From NCBI GenBank assembly GCA_015494375.1, contig WGBL01000263.1:1-11717 (forward strand): a DNA stretch of 11,717 nt, given 5' to 3'. Each line of letters opens with the position of its first letter. The first letter of the stretch is position 1. The DNA comes from Hyphomicrobiales bacterium (GTDB taxonomy: Bacteria > Pseudomonadota > Alphaproteobacteria > Rhizobiales > S144-23). Position numbers and translations under genes: made by a program. Positions 6,788-11,717 of this stretch are shown piece after piece. The notes under the pieces are model-generated. The model saw only the letters and a program-made list of their open reading frames with translations, ran no database searches and was not told the DNA's origin.

Positions 6788-7324
6788 ATGAAACAAAAGG
6801 TCTTTGTGCTGAGGAGCGGGTTTGGGTGGCTGTGCCGTGCTCGGGCGGGTGCCAAGGCGGCTTTTGGCTTGGGCCTCATTTGCGCTCTGCTCGCTCTTGC
6901 GATTGCACCTTGGGAGGCGCACGCCGGCCGCGACGGCTCGCCCCCTTCGGCGCGGCAATCGGGCATAACCCTCATCATGGTTGAGGAGCTCGGCTGTCCC
7001 TATTGCGAGCTCTGGAACGAGCAGATTGGCGTCATCTACGACAAGACGCCCGAGGGCCGCTTTGCCCCCCTCAGGCGTTATGAGATTGGCTCACCCGAGC
7101 TCGACTTCCTGCCCAACCTCGTCTACACGCCGACTTTTGTGGTCGTGCGGGGCCGCGAGGAGATCGGCCGCATTGTCGGCTATCCGGGCGAGGACTTCTT
7201 CTGGCCGATGCTCGATGAGATTTTGCGCAAGGTCGGTTTCGACCCCGACGCCACACCGAACGCCACCGAGGCGACCGACGAGGCCAAGGACGCGCCCGCA
7301 GCGGGAAGTCAGAAACCCTCTTGA
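6788..7324 (+). CDS. soxS: Exported thioredoxin-fold protein, SoxS type
   Basis: This is a periplasmic thiol-disulfide protein of 178 residues. The N-terminus has basic residues, then a hydrophobic stretch and Ala-His-Ala, giving a signal peptide of about 46 residues (or an N-terminal anchor). The fold is marked by ELGCPYCELWN, with the redox pair Cys70 and Cys73, and by the cis-proline segment VYTPTFVVV. The stretches KTPEGRFAPLRR and GRIVGYPGEDFFW are characteristic of SoxS. In known sox systems SoxS keeps the SoxYZ sulfur carrier in its active thiol state. I choose the ATG at 6788 because AGGA lies 7 nt upstream; a GTG at 6755 is in frame but has no clear ribosome-binding site. The C-terminal 25 residues are low-complexity (Ala, Thr, Asp, Pro). 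soxF follows after 35 nt. No soxYZ is present in the window, so its partner is unknown. Confidence 0.82.
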   Translation: MKQKVFVLRSGFGWLCRARAGAKAAFGLGLICALLALAIAPWEAHAGRDGSPPSARQSGITLIMVEELGCPYCELWNEQIGVIYDKTPEGRFAPLRRYEIGSPELDFLPNLVYTPTFVVVRGREEIGRIVGYPGEDFFWPMLDEILRKVGFDPDATPNATEATDEAKDAPAAGSQKPS

Positions 7325-7359
7325 AAATACCTCTTGAGAAAACGGGGGAGGAACGGGGC

Positions 7360-8640
7360 ATGAGCGCGCTTAATCGCAGAGAGTTCACGGCGCTGGCCGG
7401 GGCCTTCGCGGCGACGTCCGTGAGCCCGGCTGCGCCCGCGGTTGCGGCCCGCCATGGCCGGGTGGTCATCATCGGCGGCGGAGCAGGTGGCGCCACAGTG
7501 GCGCACCACGTCAAAAGGGCTGCCCCCGAACTCAGCGTGACACTGGTTGAGGTTCAAAAGCGCTATACAACTTGCTTTTTCTCGAACCTCTACATCGGCG
7601 GTTTTCGTTCGTTCCGCTCCATCACCCATGACTATGCGGGGCTCGCCAAGCTCGGGGTCGAGATCGTGCACGACTGGGCGATGGGGGTGGATACGGCGAG
7701 GCGCACCGTCGCGCTCCGCTCCGGCACGACGCTCGACTATGACAAGCTGGTGCTGTCGCCGGGCATCGACCTCAAGTATGAGACCATCGAGGGCTACGAC
7801 CCGGAAGTGGCCGAGCGCATGCCTCATGCCTGGAAAGCGGGCGTGCAGACCCGCATCTTGCGGCGCCAGATCACCGACATGCCCGATGGCGGCGTTGTTG
7901 TGCTCGCGCCGCCGCCCAACCCGTACCGCTGCCCGCCGGGGCCCTATGAGCGGGTCTCGATGATCGCCCATTATCTCAAGTATCACAAACCGCGCTCAAA
8001 GCTCATACTGCTCGATCCCAAGCCCAAGTTCTCCAAGCAGGCGCTCTTCATGGAGGGGTGGGAGCAGCACTACGGCGGCATCATCGAGGTGCGGCTCTCC
8101 AACGAAGTGCAGAACCAGCGCGTGGTGCGTGTCGACGGCAACCGCATGGAGCTCGAGACCGCCGACGGCGAGACCTTGAAAGCCGCCGTCGCCAATGTCA
8201 TCCCCGCCCAGCGCGCCGGCCAGATCGCGCATCTCGCCGGTTGTGCCGATGGCGATTGGTGCCCCATCAGGCCGTCCAACTTCTCATCCACCCTCGTTGA
8301 AGACGTCTATGTCTTGGGCGATGCTGCAATCGCCAGCAAGATGCCCAAATCGGGCTTTTCCGCCAACAGCCAGGCCAAGGTGGTGGCCAACGACATCGTC
8401 GCAGCGCTCGCCGGCAAGAAGCGCTTTCCGCCGCGCTATCGCAACACCTGCTGGTCCCTCATCGCCACCAACAACGCGGTCAAGGTCGGCGCCAGCTACA
8501 AGGCCGGCGAAAAGTTGGTCGAGGTGACCTCCAAATTCATCTCCAAGGTGGGCGAGGAAGCATCCCTCAGGGCGCGCACTTTTGAGGAGGCGCTTGGCTG
8601 GTACGACAGCATCACGGCCGACATGTTTGCCAAGGGATGA
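7360..8640 (+). CDS. soxF: Sulfide dehydrogenase flavoprotein subunit (SoxF/FccB type)
   Basis: This FAD protein of the flavocytochrome c sulfide dehydrogenase family oxidises sulfide in the periplasm and passes electrons to a c-type cytochrome. The 426 residues start with a Tat-like signal (NRREFT, Arg6-Arg7, then an Ala-rich stretch to about residue 30). The dinucleotide-binding motif VVIIGGGAGGA (35-45) and the second FAD motif VYVLGDAA (316-323) are present. Cys72 in YTTCFFSN corresponds to the cysteine that binds FAD covalently in Allochromatium FccB. Cys191 (YRCPPGPYER) and Cys364 (RNTCWS) match its redox-active disulfide. The spacing Cys72-Cys191 (119) equals that of Cys42-Cys161 in that protein. 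The ATG at 7360 has GGGGGAGGAACGGGGC ahead of it; an upstream TTG at 7321 overlaps soxS and is unlikely. No cytochrome subunit (SoxE/FccA) is encoded nearby. A flavoprotein with another electron acceptor is possible. Confidence 0.9.
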   Translation: MSALNRREFTALAGAFAATSVSPAAPAVAARHGRVVIIGGGAGGATVAHHVKRAAPELSVTLVEVQKRYTTCFFSNLYIGGFRSFRSITHDYAGLAKLGVEIVHDWAMGVDTARRTVALRSGTTLDYDKLVLSPGIDLKYETIEGYDPEVAERMPHAWKAGVQTRILRRQITDMPDGGVVVLAPPPNPYRCPPGPYERVSMIAHYLKYHKPRSKLILLDPKPKFSKQALFMEGWEQHYGGIIEVRLSNEVQNQRVVRVDGNRMELETADGETLKAAVANVIPAQRAGQIAHLAGCADGDWCPIRPSNFSSTLVEDVYVLGDAAIASKMPKSGFSANSQAKVVANDIVAALAGKKRFPPRYRNTCWSLIATNNAVKVGASYKAGEKLVEVTSKFISKVGEEASLRARTFEEALGWYDSITADMFAKG

Positions 8641-8804
8641 AGGCGCGTGCGACTTGTGCCGAAACGGCTCGCGGGCGAGCAGGCGAGCAACGCGGTCTGG
8701 CCACCGCCGGCACACGGGCAGAACGGGGAGCCCTCGAGAGTGCTTCCTCTGGTCAGAGAGACCAGCGGGCGCAACCCGTCAAGGAAAAGCCAATGCGCCC
8801 TTCG

Positions 8805-8880
8805 TGAATTGGATTTTCCATAATATATCTTATGCGAATAAGTATTCGGGGCAAATCCGGTTTAAAGATTAAAGGCTTAT
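8805..8880. promoter_or_regulatory. AT-rich island with inverted repeats
   Basis: In a GC-rich setting this stretch (tccataatatatcttatgcg and following) is strikingly AT-rich. It contains CGAATA-AG-TATTCG (8835-8848), a 6-bp inverted repeat with a 2-nt centre, and TTTAA-AGA-TTAAA (8861-8873). Symmetric AT-rich sites of this size are typical of operators for small dimeric regulators. Promoter-like hexamers exist on both strands, but none is convincing. The regulator, the direction and the target gene are unknown. Confidence 0.35.
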
Positions 8881-9056
8881 TGGCGCGCACCCACAACTTG
8901 TGACGGCAACTCTTCACTCTTTTTGCCGCCCCACTCCCCCATTTTGACGCCGGCGCGCTCTTGTTGCTTTGTGCGAGATGAATCGGGGGCAAGCGGCCTG
9001 GGACGAGCGACCCGGTATGGGGCCAGTGGACATGAGCCGGAGGAGCAATGAACACC

Positions 9057-9113
9057 AAGAGGCCGTAGGCAGAGCAAGAGGCCGTAGGCAGAGCAAGGGG
9101 CCGTAGGCAGAGC
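9057..9113. repeat. Three tandem copies of a 19-bp unit before mazG
   Basis: The unit aagaggccgtaggcagagc occurs at 9057-9075, again identically at 9076-9094, and with one change (aagg for aaga) at 9095-9113. The array ends 28 nt before the mazG start codon. The copies abut exactly, without spacers, so this is not a CRISPR array. Confidence 0.93.
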
Positions 9114-9141
9114 AGGTGGCTAACAGAACAAGGGGCACGCC

Positions 9142-10056
9142 ATGGGCCAACGAACAACGCTCGATGATCTGCGCGCCGTGATGGCGGCGTTGCGCACGCC
9201 TGGCTCGGGCTGCCCATGGGACCTCGAGCAGAGTTTTGAGACCATTGCCCCTTATACGCTCGAAGAGGCCTATGAGGTGGCCGACGCGATCGAGCGGGGG
9301 CAGCGCGACGCGCTCAAGGAAGAGCTTGGCGATCTCCTCTTCCAGGTCGTCTATCACGCGCGGCTTGCCGAGGAGGAGGGGGCGTTCGATCTCGATGATG
9401 TGGTGGCAGCCATTACCGAGAAGATGATCCGTCGCCACCCCCATGTCTTCGGCGATGCGGCGGCCCGCGATGTGCGTGATGTCGATGCGATCTGGCGCCG
9501 TGCCAAGGAGGCGGAGCGTCGGGCGCGCGATGGTGCCATGATGCCGACAGAAGGCCGGCAGGCCGCAGCAGGGGCGAATACCGTAGCGAACGCCGTTGAC
9601 CAGGCTCGAGATGCGCGCCGAACGCGCCAGGCTCAAAGCGGAAACCCGTTTGAGGGCATCGCGCGGGCGCTCCCGGCGCTCATGCGGGCGCAAAAGCTGC
9701 AAAAGCGCGCGAGTGAGTGGGGGCTCGATTGGGCCGATGCCCGAGAGGTGCTCGCCGTGGTCCGAGAGGAGCTTGGCGAGCTTGAGCATGCCATAGATGA
9801 AGGTGGCCCTGCTGACATTGCGCATGAGGTGGGCGATCTGCTGTTTGCGGTCGCCAACCTCGCACGTCACCTAGGCACCGACGCAGAGGCGGCCCTCAGG
9901 GCGGCGAGCGGGCGTTTCGAGCGGCGCGTGGGTCATCTCATCGGCGCCCTTGAGGCAGAGGGCCGCGCGATCGAGGATTGCGACGAGGCCACCCTCGATG
10001 CGCTCTGGGCTGCGGCCAAAAGCGCCGAGAGCGAAGACGAAGCTGAAGAGATGTGA
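9142..10056 (+). CDS. mazG: Nucleoside triphosphate pyrophosphohydrolase MazG
   Basis: This cytoplasmic enzyme hydrolyses NTPs or dNTPs to the monophosphate and pyrophosphate, which cleans the nucleotide pool; in E. coli it also lowers ppGpp. The 304-residue protein has two MazG domains. The first opens with GSGCPWDLEQSFETIAPYTL (21-40) and carries the metal-binding acidic motifs EEAYE (41-45) and EELGD (60-64). The second contains EELGELE (209-215) and HEVGD (228-232). KLQKRASEWGLDW (195-207) before the second domain is the usual MazG junction. The linker between domains (about 125-168, Ala/Arg/Gln-rich) is some 40 residues longer than in the 263-residue E. coli protein, which explains much of the extra length. 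The ATG at 9142 has AAGGGG about 7 nt upstream, just after a 19-bp repeat array. The aldolase gene follows after 73 nt. Confidence 0.94.
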   Translation: MGQRTTLDDLRAVMAALRTPGSGCPWDLEQSFETIAPYTLEEAYEVADAIERGQRDALKEELGDLLFQVVYHARLAEEEGAFDLDDVVAAITEKMIRRHPHVFGDAAARDVRDVDAIWRRAKEAERRARDGAMMPTEGRQAAAGANTVANAVDQARDARRTRQAQSGNPFEGIARALPALMRAQKLQKRASEWGLDWADAREVLAVVREELGELEHAIDEGGPADIAHEVGDLLFAVANLARHLGTDAEAALRAASGRFERRVGHLIGALEAEGRAIEDCDEATLDALWAAAKSAESEDEAEEM

Positions 10057-10129
10057 GCAGGGGCGCCGTGTGAGCCACCCGGTCATCGGGCCAACCGTTG
10101 GGCGAAGATTGGAGAAGGCGTGAAGCAAG

Positions 10130-10882
10130 ATGGCGGCAGCCAGGGCGCAAACGGGGCGGCGGGGCAAGGCCGAGCGGCAGAGCAGCGCCGAGCGGCCAAG
10201 CAAGGTGGAGCAGCCGAGCAAGGCCGAGAGCAATGGCGTGAAGGACGAGGACACGCTGCGCCGCGCGGTTCTCGAGACCGCGCGCGCCATGAGCCGCGAG
10301 GGCCTGACGCCGGGCCGCTCGGGCAATGTTTCGGCGCGTTGGCAAGAGGGCATGCTGATCACGCCCTCGGGGCTTCCCTACGAGGCGATAACAAGCGCCG
10401 ACATCGTCCGCGTGGGGCCGCGCGGTGAGGTCGCGGAAGGCGCCCCCAAACCATCAAGCGAGTGGCGCTTTCATCTTGCCGCCTATCGGACCAGGCCCGA
10501 CGCCATGGCCCTTGTCCACACCCACTCGCTCCATGCCACCGCCCTCGCCGCCGCGCATAAGCCGATCCCGGCTTTCCACTACATGGTGGCCGTCGCAGGT
10601 GGGGACGACATCCCACTCGTCCCCTATGCGCTGTTCGGCTCCGAGGCCCTGGCCCAGCATGTCGCCAAGGGGCTCGAAGCGCGCAACGCCTGTCTGCTGG
10701 CCAACCATGGCGTGGTTGCCATCGGCCCCTCGCTCGCGGCAGCGCTCGAGCTGGCCCGCGAGGTGGAGACGCTGGCGGCGCAATATCTCAAGGTGCTGAG
10801 TCTCGGGAAGGGCAGTGTCCATCTCCTGAGCAAGAAGGAGATGGCTGCGGTCAAGAGGCGCTTTGCAGACTATGGCCAATAG
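10130..10882 (+). CDS. Class II aldolase, L-fuculose-phosphate aldolase-like
   Basis: This zinc enzyme of the class II aldolase/adducin family probably cleaves or dehydrates a sugar phosphate. Visible motifs are SGNVSAR (64-70), ITPSG (77-81), PSSEWRFH (108-115), VHTHSLH (129-135) and ANHG (191-194). The predicted catalytic Glu111 and zinc ligands His130, His132 and His193 each lie exactly 38 residues beyond Glu73, His92, His94 and His155 of E. coli FucA, so the core is ungapped over this range. The first 36 or so residues are extra, and residues 14-37 are coded by an 18-bp repeat (AERQSS, AERPSK, VEQPSK). The ATG at 10130 is used, with GGAGAAGG about 11 nt upstream. A GTG at 10238 would give a protein of standard FucA length and may be the true start. 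The substrate is uncertain: fuculose phosphate, another sugar phosphate, or an unrelated family reaction. No sugar kinase or isomerase lies nearby. Confidence 0.87.
   Translation: MAAARAQTGRRGKAERQSSAERPSKVEQPSKAESNGVKDEDTLRRAVLETARAMSREGLTPGRSGNVSARWQEGMLITPSGLPYEAITSADIVRVGPRGEVAEGAPKPSSEWRFHLAAYRTRPDAMALVHTHSLHATALAAAHKPIPAFHYMVAVAGGDDIPLVPYALFGSEALAQHVAKGLEARNACLLANHGVVAIGPSLAAALELAREVETLAAQYLKVLSLGKGSVHLLSKKEMAAVKRRFADYGQ
10169..10228. repeat. 18-bp repeats in frame at the start of the aldolase gene
   Basis: Successive 18-nt units start at 10169 (gccgagcggcagagcagc), 10187 (gccgagcggccaagcaag) and 10205 (gtggagcagccgagcaag), with the beginning of a fourth at 10223. The period is a multiple of three and begins on a codon boundary, so the units encode a hexapeptide repeat. 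The unit resembles the 19-bp repeat before mazG: both contain ggccg, then ggcagagca. Confidence 0.8.
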
Positions 10883-10931
10883 GGTTGCAGACTATGGCCA
10901 ACAGGGGGGGTGCCGACTATGTCCAATAGGG
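10865..10931. repeat. Repeat spanning the aldolase stop codon, three copies
   Basis: gcagactatggccaataggg (10865-10884) contains the last codons and the TAG stop codon of the aldolase gene. A near copy follows at 10887, 22 nt later, and a third at 10912 (gccgactatgtccaataggg). Only the first copy is coding. Confidence 0.85.
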
Positions 10932-11206
10932 AGGCCGGCCGCGGAGAACGACGCTCTGGGCCGCCGCCTGGTTCCCCTCTCTCAGCTGCGCGTGCGTGCG
11001 GCTCCTGAAACGGACGCGCTTGCGTGGCCGCGAAGCGGCGCTGTCCTGCTCCCATGGCGGGGCATGGAAAAGCCAAGGCCGCGCATGGGCGAGGGGCGCT
11101 TCGCTCTCATGCGCCGCCCAGTCTCCCCACTCACAAGGCCGCGCATGGCGAGGGGCGCTTATAACTCGTAACGCGCTACCCGAGGATCGCCCTCGCCAAG
11201 GGGCGG
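10883..11206. other. Convergent intergenic region between the aldolase gene and bioY
   Basis: This 324-nt gap lies between two genes whose 3' ends face each other. It holds the second and third copies of the stop-codon repeat and, further right, a long direct repeat pair. I see no hairpin followed by a T-tract for either gene. A 7-bp inverted repeat, gcgcatg (11081-11087) and catgcgc (11108-11114), could form a long hairpin. Small open frames cross the region on both strands without recognisable content. Confidence 0.45.
11074..11160. repeat. 28/27-bp direct repeat pair
   Basis: The segment at 11074-11101 (starting caaggccgcgcatgggcgag) recurs at 11134-11160 with a single G missing. The two copies are offset by 60 nt. 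Both contain gcgcatg, half of the nearby inverted repeat. Confidence 0.88.
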
Positions 11207-11717
11207 TCAGTCCTGCAAGTCCTGTGAGCCGGGCACTGCGCCCACAAGCCGCCAGGCCATGGGCAGCAACGCCGCCGCAAGCAACGCCTTGAGCCCATCG
11301 CCCAAAAGGAACGGGAAGAGCCCGAGCGCAAGCGCTTTCTCAAAGCCGACAAAGCCCGCAAGCCAGGCAACGCCGAAGAGATAGATGATCGCCGAGCCGA
11401 CAAGCATGGCCCCCAGAATGCGCAGCGCCGGCCGCCCCCAGCCGCGCTCGGAAAGCCACCCCACGGCCAGCGCGGCGAAAAAGAAGCCGATCAGATAGCC
11501 GGCCGTCGGGCCCATGAAATAGGCGAGCCCGCCGCCTTTGGCAAAGACGGGCAGGCCAATTGCGCCCTCGGAAAGATAGAGCGCCACCGTGGCGCCGGCG
11601 AGCCGAGAGCCAAGCGCCAGGGCGATGAGCAGAACCGCGAATGTCTGCATGGTCATCGGCACGGGCCACATCGGCACCTGAATGTGGGCCGAGACCGCAA
11701 TCAACAGCGAGCCCGCT
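11207..11717 (-). CDS. bioY: Biotin transporter BioY (partial; 5' end outside the window)
   Basis: BioY is the membrane substrate-binding (S) component that takes up biotin, alone or with an energy-coupling factor module (EcfA/EcfT). About 169 residues are visible, ending at a TGA at 11207-11209. The frame remains open to the window edge, so the start lies beyond it. A TTG at 11704 falls inside the conserved first segment (GSLLIAVSAHIQVPMWPVP) and is not a credible start. Recognisable BioY stretches are VPMWPVPMTMQTFAVLL, EGAIGLPVFA and FMGPTAGYLIGF, the last being the most conserved part of the family, followed by alternating hydrophobic segments (about five to six in all). The C-terminus is short and polar. 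It converges with the aldolase gene. Whether bioMN or other biotin genes lie upstream cannot be seen. Confidence 0.92.
   Translation of the reverse strand, partial: AGSLLIAVSAHIQVPMWPVPMTMQTFAVLLIALALGSRLAGATVALYLSEGAIGLPVFAKGGGLAYFMGPTAGYLIGFFFAALAVGWLSERGWGRPALRILGAMLVGSAIIYLFGVAWLAGFVGFEKALALGLFPFLLGDGLKALLAAALLPMAWRLVGAVPGSQDLQD

Larger units (their letters stand above)
8641..9141. other. 501-nt intergenic region between soxF and mazG
   Basis: The stretch just after soxF has perfect hairpins, gctcg/cgagc (8667-8680) and ctggtc/gaccag (8749-8765), but no T-tract, so no standard terminator is visible. From about 8805 to 8880 the sequence turns AT-rich and holds inverted repeats, listed separately. 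A third hairpin, cggcaa/ttgccg (8904-8928), follows. The last 85 nt before mazG hold a 19-bp triple repeat. An open frame on the minus strand crosses from inside mazG but has no recognisable content. I see no gene here. Confidence 0.5.

Noticed and set aside
8641..8810. Terminator for soxS-soxF
   Set aside because: Several perfect hairpins are present, but none is followed by a T-tract, so no intrinsic terminator can be claimed.
9057..9113. Possible CRISPR array
   Set aside because: The 19-bp copies abut with no spacers, there are only three, and no cas gene is present.
8914..9870. Minus-strand open frame of 318 codons across mazG and its leader
   Set aside because: It is opposite an intact mazG. 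Its end is repeat DNA read as protein (repeated CLRPLALPTA-like strings), and no family is recognisable.
11661..11717. TTG at 11704 as the bioY start
   Set aside because: The frame is open through it to the window edge, and the residues before it continue the conserved first BioY segment, so the real start is outside the window.

Overview
The window is GC-rich chromosomal DNA that looks like an alphaproteobacterium of the order Hyphomicrobiales (Rhizobiales). The main reason is the order livH-livM-livG-livF-small membrane protein-livJ, with a DUF6867-type protein between livF and livJ; the SoxS/SoxF pair and BioY also fit. This placement rests on recognised families and gene order, not on a search. 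No tRNA, rRNA, insertion sequence, phage gene or CRISPR array is visible.

Layout. Positions 66-5759 hold a complete branched-chain amino-acid-type ABC importer on the minus strand, transcribed livH > livM > livG > livF > DUF6867-like > livJ. The ATP-binding and permease genes overlap or nearly touch. livJ lies 214 nt downstream of the DUF6867-like gene with its own strong Shine-Dalgarno sequence, and a 10-bp GC hairpin plus T-tract terminator closes the unit at 66-102. Upstream of livH, also on the minus strand, is an 80-residue protein with two CDGSH [2Fe-2S] motifs (6040-6282).

From 6788 the genes run on the plus strand. An exported thioredoxin-fold protein of the SoxS type is followed 35 nt later by a SoxF/FccB-type flavoprotein (sulfide dehydrogenase flavin subunit), with no cytochrome partner in the window. 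After a 501-nt gap come a two-domain MazG nucleotide pyrophosphohydrolase and a class II (FucA-like) aldolase. The right edge holds the 3' part of a convergent bioY biotin-uptake gene on the minus strand.

How the genes relate. The liv genes form one transport machine: periplasmic receptor, two permeases and two ATPases. SoxS and SoxF are probably co-transcribed and act in the periplasm on reduced sulfur. The remaining genes are individual housekeeping or metabolic functions.

The least ordinary aspect is the DNA between the right-hand genes. Short direct repeats with 18, 19, 22 and 33 bp spacing recur just upstream of, inside the start of, or at the end of genes. Several share a purine-rich GAGCA/GCAGAGC core on the coding strand. 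One set is in frame and adds an N-terminal hexapeptide-repeat extension to the aldolase; another repeats the stop-codon region of that same gene. I see no convincing new multi-gene system here.
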